64,000 nt of DNA from Sporosarcina sp. ACRSL (GCF_022346605.1 NZ_JAKRNT010000005.1:208718-272717), one strand, 5' to 3'; shown: positions 1-8,295, numbered from the stretch's first letter. Translations and numbers: made by a program. The notes: generated by a model from the sequence alone, not told the origin.

Positions 1-801
1 CAACGACATCACACTATGGATATTCTGATTCACCTGTTTCACAAGCAAATGATCGCCTTGCTGACGAATGTCCAAATTGACGAAGTTCATCATTTCCTTC
101 GCCATATCCGTATCCTCCAGCAACGAAAGCGACTTCGTCAAATTATTCTCGAACGTTAAAGCATTCGTCAAATGATGCTCGACGGCTTCCATGTTTGATC
201 CGATTCGCGTCAAATGACTTGAAACCGTTTTAATTGCGTCATCGATTTTTGTAATTAACGATTCTGCAAGATCCCGCAACTCCAACGAAGCACCTTTAAG
301 GTCAAGCGCTTCCGAACTAACATCCACAAGCGTAATCTGCATCTGCTGCCCGGGATTCGCCCCAACTTGCAACGTCAACGAACCGTTCTGCCCCAAAATC
401 TTCTTCGTATTGAACTCAAGTTTCGTCGCCGTATCATCTACTGCCTCAAGTAACTGATCAAGCTCCAATTGACTCGCCGCCCGGTCATTCACCGTCAGCG
501 TATCATTCGAACTCATGACCGCAAGCTCGCGCGCCCGCTGCAGCAGGCCATTCACATTGTTCAGCCCTTCATTCGAAGCCTCCAGCAAAGACAGCCCATC
601 CTGCATATTGCTCTGCGCCCGCGAAATCCCGCGGATCTGTGCACGCATCGTCTCTGATATCGACAGCCCCGACGCATTATCGCTGCCTTTCGCAATCTTC
701 GTTCCAGACCCGAGCTTCAACAAACTCTTCTCGATCTGGCCCGCATTCCGCATCGATCGGTTTGCCGAAACCGCAATATGCTCTGAACTCAAAACACGCA
801 T
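1..801 (-). CDS. short flagellin paralogue (partial, runs off left edge)
   Basis: Reading the minus strand from the ATG at 801 gives 267 uninterrupted codons to base 1. The N-terminus has the flagellin D0/D1 pattern (residues about 37-50 read KGSDNASGLSISET, followed by MRAQIRG) and the C-terminal half has the D1/D0 signature DTDMAKEMMNF. The last visible residues, near HSVMSL, correspond to the usual end of flagellins, so only a few residues are missing. It would be about 270 residues and has only the conserved ends, with no variable D2/D3 insert, unlike the 428-residue hag product. A GGGGTG ribosome-binding site lies just upstream. A consensus SigD -10 element precedes it and a FliS-like chaperone gene is divergent. 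It is likely a minor or alternative filament protein. Its function is inferred from family only. Confidence 0.9.
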   Translation of the reverse strand, partial: MRVLSSEHIAVSANRSMRNAGQIEKSLLKLGSGTKIAKGSDNASGLSISETMRAQIRGISRAQSNMQDGLSLLEASNEGLNNVNGLLQRARELAVMSSNDTLTVNDRAASQLELDQLLEAVDDTATKLEFNTKKILGQNGSLTLQVGANPGQQMQITLVDVSSEALDLKGASLELRDLAESLITKIDDAIKTVSSHLTRIGSNMEAVEHHLTNALTFENNLTKSLSLLEDTDMAKEMMNFVNLDIRQQGDHLLVKQVNQNIHSVMSL

Positions 802-841
802 TCCATCACCCCAATTCCAACATTCGTCAACTTCTCTTTTT

Positions 842-885
842 ATATCGGCTCCAAATCATTCAAATGAACAGAAAAAAGCCGATAC
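842..885. promoter_or_regulatory. divergent SigD-type promoter pair
   Basis: Two SigD -10 boxes face away from each other. The minus-strand box is GCCGATAT (849 down to 842), a perfect match to the flagellar sigma consensus. The plus-strand box is GCCGATAC (878-885). At the expected 15-bp spacing both -35 elements fall on the same short dyad TTCA-AA-TGAA (859-868), so the two promoters would share it. The -35 matches to TAAA are poor. The promoters would drive the flagellin paralogue leftward and the FliS-like gene rightward. Confidence 0.65.
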
Positions 886-913
886 TAAAGAAAAAGCGAC
901 AGGGGAATTACTC

Positions 914-1321
914 ATGACAACCGTAGACATCGAAAAAGCGATCCAAATCTACAAAGAAGCAAGCGCATCAACACTTTCCATGATGGAATACGTCCTTCTC
1001 CTGCTTAACGAATTCCAAAAAAACGTCCAGCATTGCAAGCAGGCAATAGAAGCAGGCGACAACGACGAACGTGACCGAACACTGAAAAAAGCCCAAGACT
1101 TCCTCTTCGAATTGATGACGACGACCGACCACGAAGCAGAACGAAGCGACCGGCTAATGGTCATTTACCTACATATGAACCAATGCCTAGTCCAGACGCA
1201 TATGGCCAAAACAGATGACCTGCTCGGCCATGTCGAAGAAATAACCGTTCAGCTAATCGCGTCATGGCAAGTCGCAAAGCAAGTAACGCGACGCAGAAAT
1301 TTCACGACGGACCGCCTTTGA
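914..1321 (+). CDS. FliS-like flagellin chaperone paralogue
   Basis: 135 residues, all helical in character and the same length class as FliS (the canonical copy here, 47508-47909, has 133). The two align without large gaps: residues 15-60 (ASTLSMMEYVLLLLNEFQKN, then AIEAGDNDERD) parallel the canonical VNTSTPGELTLMLYNGCLKF and AMEQGNIEEKN, and both then carry KAQ..ELM and a MxVxYxxxN helix. The N-terminus lacks the usual NPYATYQ motif, so it is diverged. The start at 914 is chosen because AGGGG lies 8 bases upstream and the FliS homology begins there. It is divergent from the short flagellin gene and shares its SigD-type promoter region, so it is probably that protein's dedicated export chaperone (inference). 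Its stop codon abuts a repeat array. Confidence 0.75.
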   Translation: MTTVDIEKAIQIYKEASASTLSMMEYVLLLLNEFQKNVQHCKQAIEAGDNDERDRTLKKAQDFLFELMTTTDHEAERSDRLMVIYLHMNQCLVQTHMAKTDDLLGHVEEITVQLIASWQVAKQVTRRRNFTTDRL

Positions 1322-1323
1322 AG

Positions 1324-1752
1324 GAGAAGTTTCCGGGTGAATACGAGAACTTATTCCGTATTTACGAGAAGTTTCCGGGTGAATATGAGAACTCTTTTGG
1401 CACTTACGAGAACTTCCCGTTAGAATATGAGAACACTTTCCGTAGTTACGAGAAGTTTCCGGGTGAATATGAGAACTCTTTGCGCAGTTACGAGAACTTC
1501 CCGTTAGAATATGAGAACTCTTTCCGTATTTACGAGAAGTTTCCGGGTGAATATGAGAACACTTTTGGCACTTACGAGAACTTCCCGTTAGAATATGAGA
1601 ACTCTTTCCGTAGATACGAGAAGTTTCCGGGTGAATATGAGAACTCTTTGCGCAGTTACGAGAACTTCCCGTTAGAATAAGAGAACTCTTTCCGTAGTTA
1701 CGAGAAGTTTCCGGGTGAATATGAGACTCTTTGCGCAGTTACGAGAACTCCC
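1324..1752. repeat. 20-unit array of 21-bp tandem repeats
   Basis: Units begin at 1324, 1345, 1366 and so on every 21 bp to 1743, each starting GAGAA and preceded by TAY. Two main spacer variants alternate (GTTTCCGGGTGAA and CTCTTTCCGTAGT types, plus CTTCCCGTTAGAA). One unit near 1723 has lost a base. The array starts 3 bp after the stop of the FliS-like gene and ends before the convergent enoyl-CoA hydratase gene. It stays open in one frame only because 21 is divisible by three, and I do not regard it as coding. Confidence 0.9.
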
Positions 1753-1792
1753 AGGAACACACGGCATTTGCGATTCCCGGGACGTCCCGTTA

Positions 1793-2569
1793 TCATCTCC
1801 CTTTGAACAACGGTTTCCGCTTCTCCGCAAACGCAGCTAGCGCCTCCAACCGGTCCTCCGTCGGAATGGTGATTTCATACGCCTTCCGCTCGATTGCAAG
1901 CCCGGTTTGCAAATCGGTGTTCATTCCATGCCTAATGGCAAATTTAGCCTGCTGCAACGCAATTGGACCGTTTGCGAGCAGCTGCTCTGTAAATCGGTCC
2001 ACCGTCTCCTTCAAACCGTCTGCAGTAGCCACACCCGTCACCATGCCATACAAATACGCCTCATCCGCCTTTAATCGCTTCGCCGTTAAAATAAGCTCCA
2101 TCGCTTTCGCTTCGCCAATGAGCCTCGGCAGCCGCTGCGTTCCGCCAGCTCCCGGAATGATCGCAAGCCCCGTTTCCGTCAGCCCCATGACAGCCGTGTC
2201 CGCTGCGAACCTGAAATCACACGCAAGCGCAAGCTCCATTCCGCCGCCGAATGCATAGCCATTCAACATCGCAATCGTCGGCTGCGGCAAATTCTCCACC
2301 ATCGTAAACACTTCGCCGATTTTATAAATATTCCGTTTTACTTGTGAATCCGTCAGCTGCCGTCTTTCCTTCAAATCGGCCCCCACGCTGAATGCCCGGT
2401 CCCCAGCCCCTGTAAAAATGACAACCCGGATATCGGGATTGATGCGGATTGACTCGATTACTTGTCCTAGTTCTGTAAGCATATTGTAATTGAAAGCATT
2501 CATCGCTTCCGGGCGGTGGAGCGTCACCTTTGCGATATGTCCTTGTTGTTCAAATAATAGCGTTTCCAT
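1793..2569 (-). CDS. enoyl-CoA hydratase/isomerase (crotonase family)
   Basis: 258 residues, the normal crotonase length. It should hydrate trans-2-enoyl-CoA in fatty-acid or branched-chain breakdown in the cytoplasm. Visible motifs are the oxyanion-hole segments GADLKE (about residues 64-69) and NGYAFGGGMELAL (about 103-115), then ETGLAIIPGAGGTQRL. Both catalytic glutamates of true hydratases are present (the E of GGGMEL and the E of TETG), so hydratase rather than isomerase activity is expected. A strong GGGAGGAG site precedes the ATG on the minus strand. The C-terminus EKRKPLFKGR is typical. It stands alone and convergent to the repeat array. Its exact substrate cannot be told from sequence. 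Confidence 0.9.
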   Translation of the reverse strand: METLLFEQQGHIAKVTLHRPEAMNAFNYNMLTELGQVIESIRINPDIRVVIFTGAGDRAFSVGADLKERRQLTDSQVKRNIYKIGEVFTMVENLPQPTIAMLNGYAFGGGMELALACDFRFAADTAVMGLTETGLAIIPGAGGTQRLPRLIGEAKAMELILTAKRLKADEAYLYGMVTGVATADGLKETVDRFTEQLLANGPIALQQAKFAIRHGMNTDLQTGLAIERKAYEITIPTEDRLEALAAFAEKRKPLFKGR

Positions 2570-2703
2570 TGTTTGTCTCCTCCCATTCCCTAACTTTCTT
2601 ACAACATATCATTTTTCACAACTTCAATCTATTAAAATAGTTTGAAAATTTATAGTCAAAGAGGACTAGTTTTGGTATACTGTTTGCATTGAGGGGTGGG
2701 AGA

Positions 2704-3939
2704 ATGGAAGTGCATATATTTGTAGGCAGACAGCCGATCTTAGACAGTGAAGGTCGCATCTATGGATACGAATTACTTTATCGGAATAGTGAGCGGAATA
2801 GCTTTCCGAACATCGATCCCGAACAGGCGACGATCCAATTGCTTGTCAATACGTTTCTGTCGATCGGCGTCGATCAGATCTCGGGAAACTCGAAGTCTTT
2901 CATTAATTTTTCCGGTGATCTGCTTATCAAAGATATTTTTTCAAGCTTGAAGCCGGAGTATGTCGTCATCGAAATTTTAGAAGACGTCGAAATTACACCG
3001 ACACTCATTTCGAGAATTAAGGAAATCAAACAAGATGGATTTCAGCTTGCGCTTGACGACTTTATCTTGCAAGACCAATATGCCTTACATAACGAACTGT
3101 TCGATCTCATCGATTACGTGAAAGTGGATTTCCTCAATGTCGATGAAGAGGGCAGAAAAACGATCGAAAGATTCATAAAAAAATATCCGCATATTAAGAT
3201 GCTTGCGGAAAAAATTGAAACTGAGGAACAATTCCAGCAAGCGAAAATAAGCGGATATGACCTTTTCCAAGGTTATTTCTTCGCTAAACCCGATATCATT
3301 AAAGGCGTCGAAATACCCGCGAACCTCAATTTGCATATGCAAATCATTAACAGGTTGAATGACAACGCTCCGAACATTGACGAAATCGCAACTCTAATCC
3401 TCCATGACATTTCACTCACATACAAATTATTGCGATTCATTAATACACTCAATTTCAGCATCCCGAAAAGTGTCGGCTCCGTCAAACAGGCAATCGTCCT
3501 GATTGGATTACGTGAACTGCGTAGATGGATGCGGATTTTAATGCTGCAAGATATTAGCGATCATTCATCAAGTGGCCGCATTAAAGCGCTTGTTTCTTAT
3601 TCGATGTCACGAGCCAAAATGTGTGAACTCGTCGCAGTCCGTATGGGGTATCCGAACGGCGACGAACATTTCTTTGTCGGATTGTTCTCGTTGCTGGACG
3701 CCATTATGAAGCGCAGCTGGAACGATATATTGCCAATGTTCCCATTCTCCGAGAAAGTGGCGGAAACGTTACTTGGCAAGAAGACGAGCATGACGACTTA
3801 CTTGGAGCTCGCCATTGCTACGGAACGATTCGATTTGGAGAAAATCGAGAAAATCAGTAAACAGCTTGGGATATCGAAAGAAGAGATTGCATTGTTTTCC
3901 AATAAAGCAAACCAGTGGGCACAGATGATTGAAAGATGA
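2704..3939 (+). CDS. EAL-HDOD domain protein (YuxH-like)
   Basis: 411 residues. The N-terminal half is an EAL-like domain beginning VGRQPILDSEGRIYGYELLYR. The canonical EAL catalytic triplet is not retained in recognisable form, so cyclic-di-GMP phosphodiesterase activity is doubtful. The C-terminal half (about 200-400) is an HDOD domain (region ISLTYKLLRFINT, then VKQAIVLIGLRELRRW). The architecture matches B. subtilis YuxH. The ATG at 2704 is preferred over the in-frame TTG at 2689 because GAGGGGTGGG at 2691-2700 is correctly spaced for it. A TATACT hexamer at 2676 could be the -10 box. It is probably a non-enzymatic signalling or scaffold protein. Confidence 0.85.
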   Translation: MEVHIFVGRQPILDSEGRIYGYELLYRNSERNSFPNIDPEQATIQLLVNTFLSIGVDQISGNSKSFINFSGDLLIKDIFSSLKPEYVVIEILEDVEITPTLISRIKEIKQDGFQLALDDFILQDQYALHNELFDLIDYVKVDFLNVDEEGRKTIERFIKKYPHIKMLAEKIETEEQFQQAKISGYDLFQGYFFAKPDIIKGVEIPANLNLHMQIINRLNDNAPNIDEIATLILHDISLTYKLLRFINTLNFSIPKSVGSVKQAIVLIGLRELRRWMRILMLQDISDHSSSGRIKALVSYSMSRAKMCELVAVRMGYPNGDEHFFVGLFSLLDAIMKRSWNDILPMFPFSEKVAETLLGKKTSMTTYLELAIATERFDLEKIEKISKQLGISKEEIALFSNKANQWAQMIER

Positions 3940-4002
3940 ACTCTATGTCATTTCTTTTCACCTGCATTTTTAGTAGAATAGTCTGCAGGAGTTGATAAGA
4001 AA

Positions 4003-4848
4003 ATGAAGACAGCTATTGTTACAGACAGCACGGCATACTTGCCTCCATACATAGTGGAAAAACTCGATATCCACGTCATCCCGTTGACGGTGACGATCGA
4101 CGGACAAGCTTACGAGGAAGAAGTCGATCTCACAACAGAGGAATTTTACGATAAAGTGCGCGGGGAAGGCCCATTGCCAAAAACGTCCCAGCCACCGATC
4201 GGGAAATTCGCCAAGCTATTCGAATCGTTGAAAGCGGATCATGACGCGATTATTTCTATCCATCTATCAAGTGGCATAAGCGGTACATACACAGGTGCCG
4301 TCCAAGCTGGGGAAATGGTAGGAGGCGTCGACGTCCGCGCATTCGACTCGGAACTGTCTTGCTATATGCAAGGCTTCTACGTCATCCGTGCAGCGGAAAT
4401 GTCGAAAGACGGTGCCAGCCCCGACGAAATAATGGCGGAGCTCGAAGAAATGAAAAAGACGATGCGCGCCTATTTCATAGTGGACGACCTCGCACATCTA
4501 CAGCGTGGCGGCAGACTATCAGGCGCACAAGCATTGATAGGTGGATTACTGCAAGTGAAGCCGATTCTTCACTTCCAAGAGAAAGTCATCGTCCCATTCG
4601 AAAAGATTCGTACTCGTAAAAAGGCGATGAAACGAATTGCGGACATGCTTGCGGAAGACGCGGCAATCATGCCACTAGAAGCAGCGATTATCCATGCCAA
4701 CCAGCCGGAAGAAGCGGAAGCGTGGAAGGCAGAACTTGAAGAACGCCTGCCGGACGTCAAGTTCACGATCAGCCACTTCGGCCCGGTGATTGGAACGCAT
4801 TTAGGCGAGGGGGCAATGGGGCTTGGATGGGTGAAACGGAGGGCGTGA
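4003..4848 (+). CDS. degV: DegV family fatty-acid-binding protein
   Basis: 281 residues. DegV/FakB-type proteins bind a single fatty acid and can present it to a fatty-acid kinase. The family features are the N-terminal IVTDSTAYLP strand, the TSQP loop near residue 62, the SSGISGTYTGA fatty-acid-carboxylate loop (about 89-99), the RGGRLSGAQALIG region, and the C-terminal HFGPVIGTHLGEGAMG. GCAGGAG lies upstream of the ATG. Its position directly before comFA matches yviA/degV of Bacillus. A 20-21 bp repeat array begins right after its stop codon. Confidence 0.93.
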   Translation: MKTAIVTDSTAYLPPYIVEKLDIHVIPLTVTIDGQAYEEEVDLTTEEFYDKVRGEGPLPKTSQPPIGKFAKLFESLKADHDAIISIHLSSGISGTYTGAVQAGEMVGGVDVRAFDSELSCYMQGFYVIRAAEMSKDGASPDEIMAELEEMKKTMRAYFIVDDLAHLQRGGRLSGAQALIGGLLQVKPILHFQEKVIVPFEKIRTRKKAMKRIADMLAEDAAIMPLEAAIIHANQPEEAEAWKAELEERLPDVKFTISHFGPVIGTHLGEGAMGLGWVKRRA

Positions 4849-4856
4849 TTTGATGA

Positions 4857-4978
4857 GTGATCATAAATCGTGGCAAGTGATCATAAACACTGTCCGAGCG
4901 CTCATAAATCGGAATAAGTGATCATAAACGCCGTCCGAGCGCTCATAAATCATAATAAGTGATCATAAATCTTCCATC
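4857..4978. repeat. six-unit 20/21-bp repeat array, core (G/C)NTCATAAA
   Basis: Units at 4857, 4877, 4898, 4918, 4939 and 4959 alternate 20 and 21 bp. Two core versions interleave: GTGATCATAAA and GCGCTCATAAA, each followed by a variable 9-10 bp. It lies directly downstream of degV and upstream of comFA. Its spacing and placement match the arrays at 1324, 8011 and 55370. Confidence 0.88.
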
Positions 4979-5086
4979 ACTTATCTAAATCATTAGTTTG
5001 TCAAAGGCATTTAGCACGGCACAAAGTTTCGTTCAATGAAAAACCCGCCGCGCACAACAACAAATAACAAAACTGGGGGTGGAGAC

Positions 5087-6466
5087 ATGACAAAACCATT
5101 CAATCCGGCAATCCGTGATTTCCTGGAAGGCCGCATTTGGCTGCGCATGCACACCCCTTTTCCACGTGAAGAAATTGACGCGCTCATCAAAGGAGGCCAT
5201 ATCGATACAATCAAAGGTATTGAATCAAAACCGTCTTTTCTCAATCAAAAACAACATTTCTGCAACCGTTGTGAAAACGATGATCAGACTAGATTCACAA
5301 CGTTCTACTGTGCGAAATGCGAAGGGTCGTGCACGTATTGCCGACAATGCTTGAAAATGGGGCGGGTTTCGTCTTGTACAGAACTCATCGTCTGGAAAGG
5401 AGAGAAACCGGAATACTCGACGGACCATACAATCGCTTGGCAAGGTACACTGACACCGCTTCAGCAAAAAGCTTCCGAGGAATTAACGCAAAGCCAAGAA
5501 AAGAAAGTTTCCCATCTAATCTATGCCGTATGTGGATCGGGGAAGACAGAAATAATGTTCCAGCCAATCCATAAGCTACTCATGGAAGGAAAACGTGTTT
5601 GCATCGCCGCGCCCCGCGTCGACGTCATCCTCGAACTCGAACCGCGCCTCCGTGCTGCATTTCCGGAAACGAAAATCGAAGCTTTATCCGGCGGTGCCAA
5701 GCCAGCTATGGAAGCCTCGCATCTCGTCCTTGCGACAACCCATCAGCTGTACAGATTCCGGCATGCATTCGATGCCGTCTTCGTCGACGAAGCGGACGCC
5801 TTCCCATACAAGGCAGATGCGACATTGCAACGAGCCGTGAAAAAAGCCGTCAAACCTGGATCCCCCGTCCATTACGTTACCGCAACGCCTTCAGACAAAC
5901 TCCTCTTAGAAACGAAACGGACCGGCTTCGTCTCGATCATCAATCGTCGCTATCATGGCCATCCATTACCAGTCCCAACCTTCAGCCCGCTATGGAATTA
6001 CGAAAAGCAAATCCGGAAAGGAAAACTTCCGAAAAAACTCATCGATTGGACGGAGCAACGACTCATGCGGAACGAACCATTCCTCATCTTCTTCCATCAT
6101 ATTGGCTTAATGGAGGAAGCGGAGCCTTTATTCCAACTCATCGACCCGCGCATCCGGTCCGTCCATGCCTCGCACCCAGACCGAAAAGAGCATGTACAAG
6201 AATTGCGGAATAAAGAACTGCCTGGACTGCTTACGACAACAATTTTGGAACGTGGGATTACCATTCCGAATGTCCAAGTGGCGGTCGTTGGGGCCGAGCA
6301 GAAAATTTTCGACAAAGGGGCACTCATTCAGATTGGTGGCCGTGTCGGACGTTCGGTCGATTATCCAACAGGTGATTTCATCCTGTTCCATAACGGCATC
6401 ACGTACGCGATGGACGAAGCGAAAGCTGAAATCCTCAAGTTGAATAAAGGAGGAGTCCGTACATGA
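5087..6466 (+). CDS. comFA: ComFA, ATP-dependent DNA uptake helicase/translocase
   Basis: 459 residues. ComFA is the cytoplasmic ATPase that pulls transforming single-stranded DNA through the ComEC channel. Seen here: a cysteine-rich zinc module (Cys pairs at about residues 59/62, 75/78 and 82/85/88), a Walker A loop CGSGKTE (about 149-155), a DEAD-type box VDEADAF, TATPS as motif III, and C-terminal helicase motifs (TTTILERGITIP, QIGGRVGR). The start at 5087 follows GGGGGTGGAG at ideal spacing; the upstream extension in the same frame is not supported. It overlaps comFC by 4 bp (ATGA), so the two are translationally coupled. comFB, found between them in B. subtilis, is missing. Confidence 0.95.
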   Translation: MTKPFNPAIRDFLEGRIWLRMHTPFPREEIDALIKGGHIDTIKGIESKPSFLNQKQHFCNRCENDDQTRFTTFYCAKCEGSCTYCRQCLKMGRVSSCTELIVWKGEKPEYSTDHTIAWQGTLTPLQQKASEELTQSQEKKVSHLIYAVCGSGKTEIMFQPIHKLLMEGKRVCIAAPRVDVILELEPRLRAAFPETKIEALSGGAKPAMEASHLVLATTHQLYRFRHAFDAVFVDEADAFPYKADATLQRAVKKAVKPGSPVHYVTATPSDKLLLETKRTGFVSIINRRYHGHPLPVPTFSPLWNYEKQIRKGKLPKKLIDWTEQRLMRNEPFLIFFHHIGLMEEAEPLFQLIDPRIRSVHASHPDRKEHVQELRNKELPGLLTTTILERGITIPNVQVAVVGAEQKIFDKGALIQIGGRVGRSVDYPTGDFILFHNGITYAMDEAKAEILKLNKGGVRT

Positions 6467-7071
6467 ATTGCCTCCTTTGCGAACAAAAACTCGCTTCAAT
6501 CCCGAGCTGGCAGTCCCTATTCGACATTGAAACGTCATCATTAATTTGCGGAAACTGTTCAAAAAGCTTCGAACGTGTCGACATAAAAGAGGAAGGCGAT
6601 ATCGTCGATCACATCACTTCCATCTATACATACAACGAGCCGATGCGCGAATATCTCCACCAATTTAAATTCCTTCAGGACGTCGCGCTTGCAGGTGTCT
6701 TTGCGAATGAGCTGCGAGGGGAGCTCGCCCGAAAAGACGCCATCATCGTGCCGATTCCGATGCATCCAAAAAAGAAAATCGAACGGACTTTTGCACACGT
6801 CGAAGAAATGTTGGTGGCGGCAGGCATTCCATTCGAAGATCTGCTCATGAAGACGAACACCGAAGTGATGGGGGAGAAGACGAGGGAAGAGCGGCTTGCG
6901 ATGCAGAATTTATTCGTAATTAAACCCGGAAGCGACATTCAAAATACGACGTATATACTCGTCGATGATATTTACACAACAGGCACGACACTACGTCAAG
7001 CTGCTGCTGTCCTAAAGGAAGCCGGCGCTGATCGAGTGGAAGCAGTTACACTTATCCGTGCCGAAAACTAG
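6463..7071 (+). CDS. comFC: ComFC/GntX-type phosphoribosyltransferase-fold competence protein
   Basis: 202 residues. The N-terminal zinc-ribbon pair CLLC (near residue 3) and CGNC (near 30), the PIPMHPKK segment, and the PRPP-binding motif ILVDDIYTTGTTL (about 164-176) define the ComF family. It acts with ComFA in uptake of transforming DNA, though the biochemical role is not established. The gene starts inside the comFA stop codon. Confidence 0.94.
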   Translation: MNCLLCEQKLASIPSWQSLFDIETSSLICGNCSKSFERVDIKEEGDIVDHITSIYTYNEPMREYLHQFKFLQDVALAGVFANELRGELARKDAIIVPIPMHPKKKIERTFAHVEEMLVAAGIPFEDLLMKTNTEVMGEKTREERLAMQNLFVIKPGSDIQNTTYILVDDIYTTGTTLRQAAAVLKEAGADRVEAVTLIRAEN

Positions 7072-7082
7072 GAGGAACAAAA

Positions 7083-7502
7083 ATGGCTGAATTACGAAAT
7101 TGCCCGACATGCGGAGAGTTTTTCAATTACACAGGTATCCGCGAAGTATGCGCTAACTGCGCTCGCGATGAAGAGAAAATGTACGAGGAAGTATACCGTT
7201 TCCTCAGAAAACGCGAAAACCGCGCCGCGACTATCGAACGAATCGTCGAAGTGACAGGCGTCACTGAAACATTGCTCCATAAATGGGTGAGAAAAGGCCG
7301 CCTGCAACCGGCACTATTCCCGAACCTCGGCTACCCATGCGACAACTGCGGCAAACTGACAACAAAAGGGAAGCTTTGCGTCAACTGCACTGAAGAACTA
7401 AAAAGCGGTCTGCGCCAATTTGAAGCCGCTCAAGAATTCAGGGAAGCTATCAAAAGAAATGAAACTGGCACATACTTAGCCGAGCGCAAGCAAGATGAGT
7501 AA
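7083..7502 (+). CDS. yvyF: YvyF-type flagellar operon zinc-ribbon protein
   Basis: 139 residues with two CxxC pairs at the N-terminus (NCPTCGEFF and CANC) and two further pairs near residues 84-100 (CDNCGKL, CVNC) flanking a helix-turn-helix-like middle (EVTGVTETLLHKWVRKGRL). This matches the YvyF family that always lies between comFC and flgM in Bacillales. A GGAGG site precedes the ATG 11 bp after comFC. Its function is unknown; the fold suggests nucleic-acid or protein binding. Confidence 0.9.
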   Translation: MAELRNCPTCGEFFNYTGIREVCANCARDEEKMYEEVYRFLRKRENRAATIERIVEVTGVTETLLHKWVRKGRLQPALFPNLGYPCDNCGKLTTKGKLCVNCTEELKSGLRQFEAAQEFREAIKRNETGTYLAERKQDE

Positions 7503-8058
7503 GGAATCAATCGTACTCAGACCATTGCGGATCGATGATTACGAAACCGTCCTGAAGTGGAGCAAGGACGATCAGTTCTGTTCCGCAAATGACTGGGAGA
7601 GGAACCGCGATGAAGAAGAGCTGCGTCAATGGTGGATTTTTTGTGTAAACAATAGAGCAGATGATTTCATCAGAATGGGAATCGAATTAGATGGAAAAAT
7701 GATCGGCTATGCAGACTTGGCAAATATAGAAGGAAACACCGCTGAAATCGGCATCGCAATCGGCGAAAGCTCGCTATGGGGACGAGGCATTGGCTATCAC
7801 GCAGCGCAGAGATTAATGGAATACGCATCCACGAAACTAGGAATCACCGTTTTTACTGCAGAAACTCACGAAACGAATAAGCGGTCTCGGAAAATGCTGG
7901 AGAACTTAGGGTTCGAGGAAACAAGTAGAATTGGTACCGAAGAATATTTGGGAGAAGAGACTCAGCTTATTCAATATAGTCTGACCCAAAACGCAGAAAA
8001 CCCAACAATTGCGCATAAATCGCAGAATACACGCATAAATCCTTCAAAATACGCATAA
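7495..8058 (+). CDS. GNAT family N-acetyltransferase, C-terminus running into a repeat array
   Basis: 187 residues. The acetyl-CoA-binding signature WGRGIGYHAAQRL (about residues 96-108) and the following TAETHETNKRSRKMLENLGF are typical of RimJ/RimL-like acetyltransferases. The start overlaps the end of yvyF by 8 bp. It is not a usual member of this flagellar cluster, so it is probably a local insertion. Its last 16 or so residues (from about 172) are encoded by the first units of the 20-bp repeat array at 8011, implying the original stop was lost when the array formed or expanded. The substrate is unknown. Confidence 0.88.
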   Translation: MSKESIVLRPLRIDDYETVLKWSKDDQFCSANDWERNRDEEELRQWWIFCVNNRADDFIRMGIELDGKMIGYADLANIEGNTAEIGIAIGESSLWGRGIGYHAAQRLMEYASTKLGITVFTAETHETNKRSRKMLENLGFEETSRIGTEEYLGEETQLIQYSLTQNAENPTIAHKSQNTRINPSKYA

Positions 8059-8120
8059 GTGCTTACAGATACTCATAAATGCCAAAACGTACGCATAAAT
8101 CTCAACAAATGCGCATAAAC
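8011..8120. repeat. six-unit 20-bp repeat array, core CGCATAAA
   Basis: Copies of (A/G)C(G/T)CATAA(A/G) begin at 8011, 8031, 8051, 8071, 8091 and 8111, an exact 20-bp period with unrelated bases between cores. The first two and a half units are inside the GNAT reading frame. A rho-independent terminator follows at once. Confidence 0.88.
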
Positions 8121-8125
8121 GCCGC

Positions 8126-8152
8126 AACCGACTTGCACAAGTCGGTTTTTTC
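8126..8152 (+). terminator. rho-independent terminator
   Basis: Nine-base perfect stem ACCGACTTG / CAAGTCGGT with a 2-base loop followed by TTTTTT. It closes the comFA-comFC-yvyF-GNAT unit. Confidence 0.9.
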
Positions 8153-8227
8153 TTCATCTAATAGGAAATAATAAGCACGGAAACCCCAAGGAAAAAAGCA
8201 CATTTCCGGTTTTCGTCCAAAAGCCCC

Positions 8228-8254
8228 TAAACGTTGTCACAAATCTGCCGAAAT
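8228..8254 (+). promoter_or_regulatory. SigD promoter of the flgM operon
   Basis: TAAA (8228-8231), a 15-bp spacer, then GCCGAAAT (8247-8254), one mismatch from the SigD -10 GCCGATAT. The flgM start codon lies 42 bp downstream. This fits the autoregulated late flagellar operon flgM-flgN-flgK-flgL. Confidence 0.85.
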
Positions 8255-8295
8255 AAAGACTAAGAGCATAATGAAACCGAAAGGAGCGAGGAAAA

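Noticed and set aside
1264..1680. 138-codon open frame across the 21-bp repeats
   Set aside because: It overlaps the FliS-like gene in another frame, has no ribosome-binding site, and is open only because the repeat length is a multiple of three. A one-base loss in one unit does not fit a maintained protein.
1324..1752. CRISPR array
   Set aside because: Units are 21 bp in total with recurring spacer variants, no cas genes anywhere in the window, and no unique spacers.
5599..6213. 204-codon frame inside comFA
   Set aside because: Alternate-frame shadow of comFA, Arg/Pro rich, no ribosome-binding site.
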